9,536 nucleotides of DNA from Desulfuromonadaceae bacterium GWC2_58_13 (GCA_001825565.1 MHXM01000005.1:669-10204), one strand, 5' to 3'; positions 1 through 7,230 are shown, counted from the stretch's first letter. Numbers and translations are program-made. The notes: generated by a model from the letters alone, not told the origin.

Positions 1-2
1 AC

Positions 3-152
3 CGCTCCCATTTCCAGCGCCCCAAGGTTCTGCTCGGTTATGTGGCCATGCTCTGGCGATCCCCGGACAGCTGGCGACGGTTTCTCGCAAACCTCGGTTC
101 TTTCATTAAGTTCACCCGGGTCAACAGGCGATATCTTGATGCCGACAAGTGA
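3..152 (+). CDS. C-terminal fragment of an unidentified protein
   Basis: An open frame enters from the left edge and gives 49 residues before a TGA at 150-152. The fragment is rich in Arg, Trp and Phe, with an amphipathic stretch (VLLGYVAMLW, then SWRRFLANLGSFIKF) and a charged tail RRYLDADK. It is read as coding because it overlaps the next gene's start by 14 bases, as the next gene pair also does, and because the competing frames across bases 1-138 give low-complexity shadow peptides. I do not recognise the family. Basic, aromatic C-termini of this style occur in B12-binding radical SAM proteins, but that is only a weak resemblance. As the upstream member of the operon it probably belongs to the same pathway. 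Confidence 0.6.
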   Translation, partial: RSHFQRPKVLLGYVAMLWRSPDSWRRFLANLGSFIKFTRVNRRYLDADK

Positions 153-1317
153 TTTCGACGAGGATCGGATTCTCATCGTCATTCCGGTCTACAACCATGC
201 GGCCACCCTGCGGGAGGTGGTGGAGCGTTGCCTGGCGATCCATCCGCGGGTGCTGGTGGTCGATGACGGCAGCAGTGACGGCGCTCTGGAAACTCTCGCC
301 GGGCTCGATGTGCGGACCCTGCGGCATGATCGGAACCGGGGCAAGGGGGCGGCGATTCTCACGGGTGCCCGCGAGGCGCGGCGGTTGGGAATGAGCCATA
401 TCGTCACCATCGATGCCGACGGACAGCACGATCCGGCCGATTTTCCCCGTTTTGTCGAGGCGATGCGCCAGCATCCCCTGGCGCTGGTGGTGGGCAACCG
501 GGACTTTTCCGTGGCCCATGTCCCGGGCTCGTCCCGTTTCGGCCGCCAGTTCTCTAATTTCTGGTTGCGGGTCCAGACCGGCAAGAACCTGCCTGATACC
601 CAGAACGGCTTTCGCGCTTATCCGCTCTTCGTGCTGCACGGGCTCAAGTGGCAAGAGACCCGCTACTCCTTCGAGATCGAGGTGCTAGTTAAGGCGGCCT
701 GGGCCGGAGTGGAGTTGCGCGATGTCGATATTTCGGTGTACTATCCTCCCGCCACGGAGAGGATTTCCCATTTTCGGGGATTCGTGGACAACTTCCGCCT
801 CACTCTGCTCAACACCCGGCTGACCCTGCGGTCGATCGCGCCGGTGCCGCATCGCAAGCTGATCACTCCGGAGCAAACGATGGAGAAGGTTTCGGTGCTG
901 CGACCGCTCCGTTCGCTGAAGATTCTGCTCACCGAGAACAGCTCGCCCTTCCAACTGGCGGCCGCCGGTGCGGTCGGCGTTCTGCTCGGGACGGTTCCCT
1001 TGATCGCCTGTCACACCATCGCGATCCTCTTCGTTTCGAGTTTTTTCCGCCTCAACAAGGTGGCGGCGGTTACCAGCAGTCAGCTGTGCATGCCGCCGAT
1101 TGTCCCGGCGCTGTGCATCGAGGCGGGTTATTTCATGCGCCACGGCGAGTTTTTGACCGAGATCTCCATGGAAACCCTGGGATACCAGGGTCTTGAGCGG
1201 GTCTGGGAGTGGTTGCTCGGCTCCCTGATCCTCGGTCCGGCTTTTGCGCTGGTGACGGGCGTGGTGGTTTACGCCCTGGCTTTGCTGGTCAAGAGGGACG
1301 CCGGTGCCACCGTCTGA
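139..1317 (+). CDS. Family 2 glycosyltransferase (DPM1-like) fused to a DUF2062 membrane domain
   Basis: This is a 392-residue inner-membrane-associated glycosyltransferase. Residues about 10-235 form a GT-A/GT2 domain: the first strand ILIVIPVYN (11-19), VVDDGSSDG (40-48) for nucleotide-sugar binding, NRGKG (66-70), the metal-binding DxD in TIDADGQH (D92, D94), and NGFRAYP near 155. This layout is that of polyprenyl-phosphate mannosyl/glucosyltransferases and related lipid glycosyltransferases. Residues about 260-385 match a DUF2062 module, with hydrophobic segments around GAVGVLLGTVPLIACHTIAI and a final helix near the C-terminus. The ATG at 139 is preferred over an in-frame ATG at 40 because it lies just before the first beta strand; the longer form would translate the upstream gene's region in the wrong frame. 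A weak AGGCG precedes it. The gene overlaps the upstream gene by 14 bases, which suggests translational coupling. Sugar and acceptor are unknown; a lipid or acyl product of the neighbouring genes is a reasonable inference. Confidence 0.88.
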   Translation: MPTSDFDEDRILIVIPVYNHAATLREVVERCLAIHPRVLVVDDGSSDGALETLAGLDVRTLRHDRNRGKGAAILTGAREARRLGMSHIVTIDADGQHDPADFPRFVEAMRQHPLALVVGNRDFSVAHVPGSSRFGRQFSNFWLRVQTGKNLPDTQNGFRAYPLFVLHGLKWQETRYSFEIEVLVKAAWAGVELRDVDISVYYPPATERISHFRGFVDNFRLTLLNTRLTLRSIAPVPHRKLITPEQTMEKVSVLRPLRSLKILLTENSSPFQLAAAGAVGVLLGTVPLIACHTIAILFVSSFFRLNKVAAVTSSQLCMPPIVPALCIEAGYFMRHGEFLTEISMETLGYQGLERVWEWLLGSLILGPAFALVTGVVVYALALLVKRDAGATV

Positions 1318-2227
1318 ATCGACCACTACGATTGACGGACGCCGCATTGGCAACCCCCTGGGGCACCGGATCTTTTACGCCCTGATTCGCGTTGCCGGCC
1401 GTCGCGCCGCCTATGCCTTGTTGCGCTGCGTGATCTTTTACTACGTGCTGCTGCGGCCGTCGGTGCGCCAAAACACCTTACATTACCTGCGGCGGCGTTT
1501 TCCCGGCCATGCTCCGGTCGAGAGGTTTTTCGATAGCTACCGGATGTGCTTCGAATTCGGCAAGGTGCTGGTCGACCGGGCGGTGATGGGGATTCGCGGC
1601 CCCGGCGAATTTCAAATCAGCCTGCGTGGCCGGGAGCAGCTCCTGGGACTGCTCGCCGAGGGGAAAGGGCTGGTTCTGGTCACCGCCCACGTCGGCTGCT
1701 GGCAGGTCGCCATGGCCACCCTCGGCTGTCTCGAAACCCCGGTGAACATGCTGATGCGTCGCGAGGAAGGGGAGCTGGACCGGCACTATTTCGAGCATTC
1801 CGGGGAAAATCCCTACCGGATTATTGATCCGGCCGGTTTTCTCGGCGGCACCCTTGAAATGCTGGGGGTGCTCAAGCAGGGCGAGGTCCTCTGCGTCATG
1901 GGCGACCGGGTGACGGGGAGCGCCAGAAACGCCGTGCCGGTCGATTTTCTCGGCGGCCGGGCCGCTTTTCCCTTCAGCGCTTTCAAGCTCGCCTCCACCA
2001 CCGGGGCGCCGGTGGTGGTGATGTTCACCTGCAAGACCGGCCCCGGCAGCTACGCCCTGGAGCTGGCCCGGGTGATCCGGGTGTCGCGGGACCTGGGAAG
2101 ATCCGGCGAGGCGGCGGCGCCCTACGTCGCCGAATTTGCCGAAGCCCTGGAAGGATTTGTCGAGAAATATCCTTACCAGTTTTTTAATTTTTTCGACCTC
2201 TGGAATCAATCGACCGATTCCCGATAA
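1304..2227 (+). CDS. LpxL/LPLAT-type lysophospholipid acyltransferase family protein
   Basis: A 307-residue protein of the lauroyl/myristoyl (HtrB/LpxL-like) acyltransferase family, expected at the cytoplasmic face of the inner membrane and using acyl-ACP or acyl-CoA. An N-terminal hydrophobic stretch lies around 33-50. The catalytic block is LVTAHVGCWQVAM, with His129; the family motif is usually H-x4-D/E, but here position 134 is Gln. The second block, VMGDR (198-202), and the following FLGGRAAFPFSAFKLA region (215-230) match the family's substrate-binding motifs. The C-terminal PYQFFNFFDLW (290-300) parallels the PYQWFWF-type ending. The start is GTG at 1304, 14 bases inside the preceding gene, with AGAGGGA at about 1292-1298 as ribosome binding site. 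Acyltransferases of this class accompany the KS/ACP genes of aryl polyene-type clusters, where they are thought to attach the polyketide chain to a lipid anchor. The same role here is an inference. Confidence 0.87.
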   Translation: MPPSESTTTIDGRRIGNPLGHRIFYALIRVAGRRAAYALLRCVIFYYVLLRPSVRQNTLHYLRRRFPGHAPVERFFDSYRMCFEFGKVLVDRAVMGIRGPGEFQISLRGREQLLGLLAEGKGLVLVTAHVGCWQVAMATLGCLETPVNMLMRREEGELDRHYFEHSGENPYRIIDPAGFLGGTLEMLGVLKQGEVLCVMGDRVTGSARNAVPVDFLGGRAAFPFSAFKLASTTGAPVVVMFTCKTGPGSYALELARVIRVSRDLGRSGEAAAPYVAEFAEALEGFVEKYPYQFFNFFDLWNQSTDSR

Positions 2228-2242
2228 TCTGTTTTTTTGCAT

Positions 2243-2246
2243 GGAG
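2243..2246 (+). promoter_or_regulatory. Ribosome binding site that fixes the ACP start
   Basis: GGAG lies nine bases before the ATG at 2256. It overlaps an alternative in-frame ATG at 2241, which has no Shine-Dalgarno of its own, so 2256 is the better start. Confidence 0.55.
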
Positions 2247-2255
2247 CCAAAGACA

Positions 2256-2510
2256 ATGACGACCAAGGATAAACTCAAGCATATTCTCATCGAGGAACTG
2301 AACCTGGAAGACATCACTGCCGAGGATATCGGCGATGAGGAGCCGCTGTTCGGCGAGGGGCTCGGTCTCGATTCCCTCGATGCGGTGGAACTGGTGGTTC
2401 TGGTGCAGAGGCATTTTGGCATCGAAATCAAGGACATGGAAGAGGGGCGCGCGGCCCTGCAGTCGATCGCGACTCTGGCGGCCTTTATCGACGGGCGCCG
2501 GACGGCATGA
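2256..2510 (+). CDS. Acyl carrier protein (first of two)
   Basis: An 84-residue acidic ACP. The phosphopantetheine attachment serine is Ser40 in GLDSLDAVEL (37-46), preceded by the usual DEEPLFGEGLGL loop. Helix I is KLKHILIEELNLEDI and the C-terminal helix is LQSIATLAAFIDG, with IEIKDME between as in typical ACPs. It carries the growing chain as a thioester for the ketosynthase encoded immediately downstream. The stop overlaps the ketosynthase start as ATGA, so the two are probably translated together. The resemblance is to specialised (aryl polyene/type II PKS-like) ACPs rather than the housekeeping AcpP, whose motif is usually GADSLDTVEL. The context of two KS-type genes and a second ACP supports a dedicated pathway. 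Confidence 0.93.
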   Translation: MTTKDKLKHILIEELNLEDITAEDIGDEEPLFGEGLGLDSLDAVELVVLVQRHFGIEIKDMEEGRAALQSIATLAAFIDGRRTA

Positions 2511-3691
2511 GGAAGCATCTTCCGGTCGCCGTGACCGGACTCGGATGCCTCTGCGCCGCCGGAGCCGATCTGGCCGAGTGCATGGCCAGCCTTTTCGCCG
2601 GCAAGCGTCAGCCGAAAGCTCCAACCCTTTTCACTACCGGTCATGCCGTTGCCTACCCGGTGTTCGAAGCGCCGCTTGCCGAACCCGAACAAGCCGGATT
2701 GCTGCGCACCAGCCGGCTGGCTCTGGTAGCCGCTGCTGAAGCACTGGCCGATTCCGGTTGGAGTCCCGAGGCCCTGCGTGGCAAGCGGGTCGGAGTCTGC
2801 ATTGGGACCACCATCGGCGGCACCACCAGCGACGAGGGGTTTTGCCGTGCATTGCGCGCCGGTGTTCATCCCGATCTGGCGCCGATGAAGCGGATTCTGG
2901 GGAGCAATCCGGCTCGCAGTCTGGCCCGGGAGTTCGGTTTCACCGGCCCCAGCCAGACCATCGTCAACGCCTGTTCCTCCGGTACCGACGCCGTCGGCAT
3001 AGGGGCTTCCTGGATCCGGGCCGGTTTCTGCGACCTGGTTCTTGCCGGTGGCGCCGACGAGCTCGGGCGGGTCACCTACAACGGTTTCACCTCCCTGATG
3101 ATTACCGACGAGAGCCCGGTCAAGCCGTTTGACAAAAACCGCAAGGGACTTAACCTTGGCGAAGGCGCAGGCATGCTGGTGCTCGAATCGGAAATGCTGC
3201 GGGGCCGGCGGAACAAGGCGGCCCGTGGTTTCGTCCTCGGCTACGGCTCCGCCTGCGATGCCCACCACCTGACCGCTCCCCATCCCGAAGGGCTCGGCTT
3301 GAAGCGGGCTCTGGCCGAGGCCTTGCAGTGCAGCGGCCTGACCCCGGACGCGATTGCTTTCGTCAATGCCCATGGCACCGGCACCCCGGATAACGACCGG
3401 GTCGAGAGCCGGGTGCTCAGTGACGTGTTGCCGATGGTCCCGTTTCTTTCCACCAAGGGCTACACCGGCCATACCCTGGGAGCAGCCGGGGCGATTGAGG
3501 CGGTCTTCACCCTGGCGTGCCTCGAACAGCGGCGCATCCCGGCCAATGTGGGTTTTTCCGAGCCCGATCCCGAGCTGCCGGCGACTCCGGTGCGCGAGAT
3601 CACGGTCGTTCAGGGAGCGGCGGCTCTTTCCGAATCCCTCGCCTTCGGCGGCAACAATGCCGTTCTGGCGCTGGGCAGGGGCGAATCATGA
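2507..3691 (+). CDS. Beta-ketoacyl-ACP synthase (FabF/KAS II-like, catalytically complete)
   Basis: A 394-residue condensing enzyme of the thiolase superfamily. It performs decarboxylative Claisen condensation of malonyl-ACP with an acyl-ACP. The catalytic triad is intact: Cys156 in NACSSG, His289 in VNAHGTGTPDND, and His322 in KGYTGHTLGAAGA, with Lys317. The C-terminal SLAFGGNNAVLAL is the usual FGGxN signature. Length is slightly under that of FabF (about 410). It overlaps both neighbours by four bases (ATGA): the ACP upstream and the KS-like gene downstream. A complete KS directly followed by a KS lacking its active site is the arrangement of type II KS/CLF pairs, including the KS:CLF heterodimers of aryl polyene synthesis (ApeO:ApeC in Escherichia coli). 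A heterodimer with the next product is therefore likely. No separate Shine-Dalgarno is obvious, in keeping with coupling. Confidence 0.93.
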   Translation: MRKHLPVAVTGLGCLCAAGADLAECMASLFAGKRQPKAPTLFTTGHAVAYPVFEAPLAEPEQAGLLRTSRLALVAAAEALADSGWSPEALRGKRVGVCIGTTIGGTTSDEGFCRALRAGVHPDLAPMKRILGSNPARSLAREFGFTGPSQTIVNACSSGTDAVGIGASWIRAGFCDLVLAGGADELGRVTYNGFTSLMITDESPVKPFDKNRKGLNLGEGAGMLVLESEMLRGRRNKAARGFVLGYGSACDAHHLTAPHPEGLGLKRALAEALQCSGLTPDAIAFVNAHGTGTPDNDRVESRVLSDVLPMVPFLSTKGYTGHTLGAAGAIEAVFTLACLEQRRIPANVGFSEPDPELPATPVREITVVQGAAALSESLAFGGNNAVLALGRGES

Positions 3692-4770
3692 ATCTCGACA
3701 TCGCCATTTCCGGAATCGGCGTGGTCGGCGGGTTCGGTTGCGGTCGGGAGGCTCTCGCCCGGGCCCTGCGCGCCGGGCGGACTCCGGTGGGAAAAGCCTC
3801 TTTCATGACCCCGGAAGGGCCGGCCCAGCTCCCCGCGTATCTGGCCGATACCGCGCCGCTGGAGCGATTTGTGGCCAAGCGGGAACTTCGGCGTATCGAT
3901 CATTTTTCCAGGATGGCGATGCTCGGCGGTTTTCTGGCCCTGGAAGATGCCGGGATGCTTGAGGCCGACCGGTCCCGGCTGGGGGTGGTGATCGCTACCG
4001 GCTACGGGGCTAGCCGGACCACTTTTTCGTTTCTCGATTCAATTTTCGACGGTGGCGATGCGCTGGCTTCCCCGACCCATTTTTCCAGTTCGGTGCATAA
4101 TGCCGCCGCCGCCCACAGTTCGATTCTGCTGAAAGCCACCGGCCCGAGCCTGACCGTCAGCCAGTTCGAAATGTCGGTTCCCTCGGCTCTGCTCGCCGCG
4201 TGCCTCTGGCTTGAGGAGGAGCGGGTCGATGCGGTGCTGTTCGGCGGGGTCGATGAGTGCGGCGAGCTGCTGCACTACTGCTGGCAGCGGTTTTTCCCAA
4301 CAGCGACAGCAGAGACGATCCGCCCCCTCGACTTCGAACGCCAGAGCGCCGTGGCCGGTGAAGGGGCGGCCTTCATGCTGCTGACCCGCTCTGCCGGCGC
4401 CGTGGCGCCCCTTGGCCGGATCCGTCAGGTGCTTCAGGGCAACGCTGAAGGTGGCGTTCCCGCCCTGCCGGGCGACGCGGTTCTTTTTCTCGGCGCCGAC
4501 GGTCACCGGGAGTGCGGCGCGGCTTATCGCGGGCTCCCCGAAAATGCTCTTCTGGCCACCTATGCTCCGCTCTATGGCAGCCTGCCGGTCGGCCCGGCCT
4601 TCGATCTGGCGGTGGCCGCGCTCAGCTGCCGGGAGAATCAGCTTTTCCCCGCTCCTTCGGGAGGCTCCCGCGGGATCGGTTTGCAGCCCGAAGCGCTGGC
4701 GGGCCGTTCGATCTGCTGTCTTAAGTTCGGGACCGACGGGGACTTCGGTCTGATCCGGGTGGAGAAATAG
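3688..4770 (+). CDS. Ketosynthase-like protein without catalytic residues (chain-length-factor-like)
   Basis: A 360-residue protein with the thiolase fold pattern of a KS: an N-terminal IAISGIGVVGGFGCG, LGVVIATGYGASRTT (98-112) like the KS VGVCIGTTIGG block, and a C-terminal CLKFGTDGDFGLIRV. By manual alignment with the upstream KS, the nucleophile position holds Glu161 (TVSQFEMSV instead of NACSSG). The first histidine region reads FLGADGHREC and the second reads PLYGSLPVGPAF, so neither histidine is retained. It is shorter than a normal KS, mainly in the C-terminal half. The translation start is the ATGA overlap with the KS; an in-frame ATG at 3517 would lie inside the KS coding sequence and is rejected. 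The likely role is as non-catalytic partner that shapes the chain-length tunnel of the KS heterodimer. Its family resembles the beta-ketoacyl synthase chain-length-factor domain found in aryl polyene clusters. Confidence 0.85.
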   Translation: MNLDIAISGIGVVGGFGCGREALARALRAGRTPVGKASFMTPEGPAQLPAYLADTAPLERFVAKRELRRIDHFSRMAMLGGFLALEDAGMLEADRSRLGVVIATGYGASRTTFSFLDSIFDGGDALASPTHFSSSVHNAAAAHSSILLKATGPSLTVSQFEMSVPSALLAACLWLEEERVDAVLFGGVDECGELLHYCWQRFFPTATAETIRPLDFERQSAVAGEGAAFMLLTRSAGAVAPLGRIRQVLQGNAEGGVPALPGDAVLFLGADGHRECGAAYRGLPENALLATYAPLYGSLPVGPAFDLAVAALSCRENQLFPAPSGGSRGIGLQPEALAGRSICCLKFGTDGDFGLIRVEK

Positions 4771-5547
4771 ATGGAGGTGGCAGAGGGGAATGTCCGGCCA
4801 CCGGTCCGGGCTCTCGAAGTCCGGCAGCTGGTCAAGTTCTATCGGGGAGCGACCCTGCCGGCGCTCGACGGTCTCGAAATGTCGATCGAGCCGGGCGAGG
4901 TCTTCGGCCTGCTCGGCCCGAACGGAGCCGGCAAGACCACGGCCATCTCCATCCTCTGCACCCTGCTCAAGCCGACCTCCGGCAGCCTGAGCATTTTCGG
5001 CATCGATGTGCTGCGCCAGCCGGCCCGGGTGCGTCGCCTGATCGGTCTGGTTCCCCAGGAAATCGCCCTCTACCCGCTGTTGTCGGCCCGCGAAAACCTC
5101 GCCTATTTCGGTCGGCTGCACGGGTTGCGCGGGGGCGAGTTGCGGGATCGCATCGACCAGTGCCTGGATCTGGTCGCGCTACGGGAGCAGGCCGACCGCA
5201 AGGTGGCCGGTTTCTCCGGCGGCATGAAGCGACGCGCCAATCTGGCCGCCGGGATTCTGCACCGGCCGCGCCTGCTCTTTCTCGATGAACCGACCGTCGG
5301 CATCGATGCCCAGTCGCGCCACATGATCCTGGAAAATCTCGGTCGCCTCCGGGAAACCGGCATGACCATGGTTTATACCACCCATTACATGGAAGAGGCC
5401 CAGCAGCTCTGCGACCGCATCGCCATCGTCGACGCCGGCCGGGTGATCGCCGAAGGGAAACCGCGCGACCTGATCGCCGGCGCCGTCGGTTGCGGCAACC
5501 TCGAAGCGCTGTTTCTCCGTCTCACCGGCCGCCAGTTGCGGGATTGA
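4771..5547 (+). CDS. ABC transporter ATP-binding protein (ABC-2 exporter type)
   Basis: A 258-residue ATPase with all motifs in place: Walker A GPNGAGKTT (49-57, Lys55), Q-loop Gln96 in VPQE, signature FSGGMKRR (148-155), Walker B LLFLDEP (168-174), D-loop around GIDAQSR, and switch His205 in TTHYMEEA. The FSGGMKRR signature and the GIDAQSR D-loop are typical of drug/lipid/polysaccharide exporters of the CcmA/NatA/YhhH class rather than importers. The ATG follows directly on the stop of the preceding gene, with GGTGGAGAAA (4757-4766) as ribosome binding site. It powers the ABC-2 permease encoded ten bases downstream. The position between the KS pair and the second ACP suggests that it exports the operon's acyl or polyketide product or an intermediate of it. 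Confidence 0.94.
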   Translation: MEVAEGNVRPPVRALEVRQLVKFYRGATLPALDGLEMSIEPGEVFGLLGPNGAGKTTAISILCTLLKPTSGSLSIFGIDVLRQPARVRRLIGLVPQEIALYPLLSARENLAYFGRLHGLRGGELRDRIDQCLDLVALREQADRKVAGFSGGMKRRANLAAGILHRPRLLFLDEPTVGIDAQSRHMILENLGRLRETGMTMVYTTHYMEEAQQLCDRIAIVDAGRVIAEGKPRDLIAGAVGCGNLEALFLRLTGRQLRD

Positions 5548-5557
5548 AGCCCTGACC

Positions 5558-6895
5558 ATGCTCCAGTTCGTCGCCACTTTCTATAAAGAACTCCTGTTGC
5601 TGCTGCGCGATCGCGGCGGCCTGGCCCTGTTGTTTTTTATGCCGATGGTCCTGGTGCTGGTCGTGTCGCTGGTGCAGAACAACATCCTCAAGGCCACCGG
5701 CGAGGGGAGTTTGCAGGTGCTGCTGGTGGATAACGACCGGGGCGAGTTCGGCCGTCGCATTGACGAGATGTTGCGGGCGACCGGCGCGGTTCAGGTGATC
5801 GACCGCCACGACGGACGGGCATTTACCCTGGCCGAAGCCCGGCGGCTGGTCGCCGACGGCCGCTACCAGTTCTGCCTGGCGATCCCCGAGGGGACCAGCG
5901 AAGCGGTCCGGAAGGGGGCCGGAATTCAGGCACGGAAAGCCTTTGGCGCGGACCAGGCATTCACCGTCGGTCCGGAGGCCGACCCGGCCCCGGTCGAACT
6001 CGGTATCTACTTTGATCCGACCGTGCAGGGGGTGTTCCGCAGCGTTCTGAGCAACGCCCTGCAGCGGGTGGTGCTGGCTCTCGAAATCGAAGAGAAGGCG
6101 CGGATGCTGGGCGAGGTTTTTCCCGAAGAGATCGAGTCCAAGCTCGGACCTGGAATGGGCCTTCGGGCCCTTCCCGGCGCCGATGGCCCGAAGGTCAGCT
6201 TCCGCTGGCAGGATCAGCCCCTGGTTGCGGTGAAGGAACGGATCGCCGCCGGCGAGGCGGTTGCCTACCCCGACGCGGTGCAGCAGAACGTGCCCGCCTG
6301 GACCTTGTTCGGAATGTTTTTCATTGTCGTTCCCCTGTCCGGCTCGCTCATCCGCGAACGCCAGGAAGGGACGTTGCAGCGCTTGCTGACCCTGCCGGTT
6401 TCGGTCCTGACCCTGCTCGGCGGCAAGCTGGCGGCCTACGTCCTGATTGCTTTGACGCAGGCTGGTCTGATGCTGCTGGTCGGCAAGCTGGTGCTGCCCC
6501 TGTTCGGAACCCCGGTGCTCACTCTCGGCGACGATCCGCTGGCGCTGCTGCTGCTGGTGCTCGCCTGCGCCCTGGCCGCCACCGGCTATGGGGTTCTGGT
6601 CGGCACCCTGGTCCGGAGCTACGAGCAGGCGTCGATGTTCGGTCCGGTGTCGGTGGTGGTGGCTGCCGCTCTGGGCGGGATCATGGTGCCGGCCTACGTC
6701 ATGCCCAAGGCGATGCAGGCGGTCAGCGCCTGGTCGCCGCTGGCCTGGGGATTGAACGGTTTTCACGAACTGTTCGTCCGTCACGGGACGCTGCGTGAAA
6801 TCTGGCCGAACATTTTTTCATTACTCGGATTTTTTGCCGTCTGCCTGGCGTTTTCCTGGGGACTGTTTTCCCGACGCCGGCGCGGCGGTCGCTGA
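5558..6895 (+). CDS. ABC-2 type permease with large periplasmic domain
   Basis: A 445-residue inner-membrane protein of the ABC-2 (YhhJ/YbhR-like) exporter family. Transmembrane helix 1 is at about 21-39 (LALLFFMPMVLVLVVSLVQ). A soluble extracytoplasmic domain of roughly 205 residues follows (about 41-245). Then come about five helices: WTLFGMFFIVVPLSGSLI, the segments after LLTLPVSVLTLLGGKLAAYVLIALTQAGL, the ALLLLVLACALAATGYGVLVGTL stretch, SVVVAAALGGIMVPAYVM, and IFSLLGFFAVCLAFSWGLF, with a basic C-terminus RRRRGGR. The RERQEGTLQRLLTLPVS loop is the family's typical coupling region. It starts ten bases after the ATPase gene with little Shine-Dalgarno, so coupling is likely. With one ATPase and one permease, a 2+2 homodimeric exporter is expected. 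The substrate cannot be read from sequence. Confidence 0.92.
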   Translation: MLQFVATFYKELLLLLRDRGGLALLFFMPMVLVLVVSLVQNNILKATGEGSLQVLLVDNDRGEFGRRIDEMLRATGAVQVIDRHDGRAFTLAEARRLVADGRYQFCLAIPEGTSEAVRKGAGIQARKAFGADQAFTVGPEADPAPVELGIYFDPTVQGVFRSVLSNALQRVVLALEIEEKARMLGEVFPEEIESKLGPGMGLRALPGADGPKVSFRWQDQPLVAVKERIAAGEAVAYPDAVQQNVPAWTLFGMFFIVVPLSGSLIRERQEGTLQRLLTLPVSVLTLLGGKLAAYVLIALTQAGLMLLVGKLVLPLFGTPVLTLGDDPLALLLLVLACALAATGYGVLVGTLVRSYEQASMFGPVSVVVAAALGGIMVPAYVMPKAMQAVSAWSPLAWGLNGFHELFVRHGTLREIWPNIFSLLGFFAVCLAFSWGLFSRRRRGGR

Positions 6896-6913
6896 AGAAA
6901 TCCAAAACAGATC

Positions 6914-6918
6914 AGGAG
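6914..6918 (+). promoter_or_regulatory. Strong ribosome binding site of the second ACP
   Basis: AGGAG lies seven bases before the ATG at 6926, in the 30-base gap after the permease. It supports independent, strong initiation of this ACP. Confidence 0.6.
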
Positions 6919-6925
6919 CAGTTGC

Positions 6926-7210
6926 ATGGAATCCTTGTCAGAAGACGGTTTGGAGCGGGAATTGCGCGATCTCGTGGTCACGGCCTGCTCCGTTGACGAT
7001 GTGCCGGAGGAGATTTTCCCCGATGCCCCCATCGTCGGCCCCGATTCCCCCTGGGGTCTCGATTCGCTCGACGCCGTCGAAATCATTGTCGAAGTCCAGA
7101 AACAGTACGAGGTGCGTATCGGCGGTCAGGAGACCGGCCGTGAACTGCTGCGGTCGCTGCGGACCCTGGCGGACTTTATCCGCCAGGCGCGGGGGCGAAC
7201 CGCATTTTAA
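6926..7210 (+). CDS. Acyl carrier protein (second, divergent)
   Basis: A 94-residue ACP. Ser47 in GLDSLDAVEI (44-53) is the phosphopantetheine site, and the core nonapeptide GLDSLDAVE is identical to that of the first ACP. It differs in a longer loop before that site (PIVGPDSPWG, with Trp43) and in a different helix I (LERELRDLVVTACSVDD). The C-terminal half, VQKQYEVRIGGQETGRELL, follows the ACP pattern. Aryl polyene clusters characteristically encode two ACPs with separate roles. Here the second ACP lies after the exporter genes, so one ACP may serve chain extension and the other priming or transfer to the acyltransferase; that division is inference only. Confidence 0.9.
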   Translation: MESLSEDGLERELRDLVVTACSVDDVPEEIFPDAPIVGPDSPWGLDSLDAVEIIVEVQKQYEVRIGGQETGRELLRSLRTLADFIRQARGRTAF

Positions 7211-7230
7211 TTAACGGGACAGGAAGCAAG

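Noticed and set aside
40..138. N-terminal extension of the glycosyltransferase from an ATG at 40
   Set aside because: The extension lacks similarity to GT2 proteins and overlaps the coding frame of the preceding gene; the start at 139 fits the domain boundary.
2226..2239. T-run after the acyltransferase stop, possible terminator
   Set aside because: A run of seven T follows the stop, but no stable hairpin precedes it, and the next gene begins within 20 bases with operon-like spacing.
1478..3472. A 664-codon open frame on the minus strand
   Set aside because: It runs antisense across the acyltransferase, ACP and KS, all of which have clear motifs on the plus strand. Its product is low-complexity, rich in Gly/Arg/Gln/His, and has no domain. 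It is a GC-codon-bias shadow.
4039..5121. A 360-codon open frame on the minus strand
   Set aside because: It lies antisense to the CLF-like gene and the ABC ATPase, both strongly supported by motifs; no domain and atypical composition.
5522..6784. A 420-codon open frame on the minus strand
   Set aside because: It is the antisense shadow of the ABC permease; the product is Gln/His/Arg-rich with no recognisable domain.
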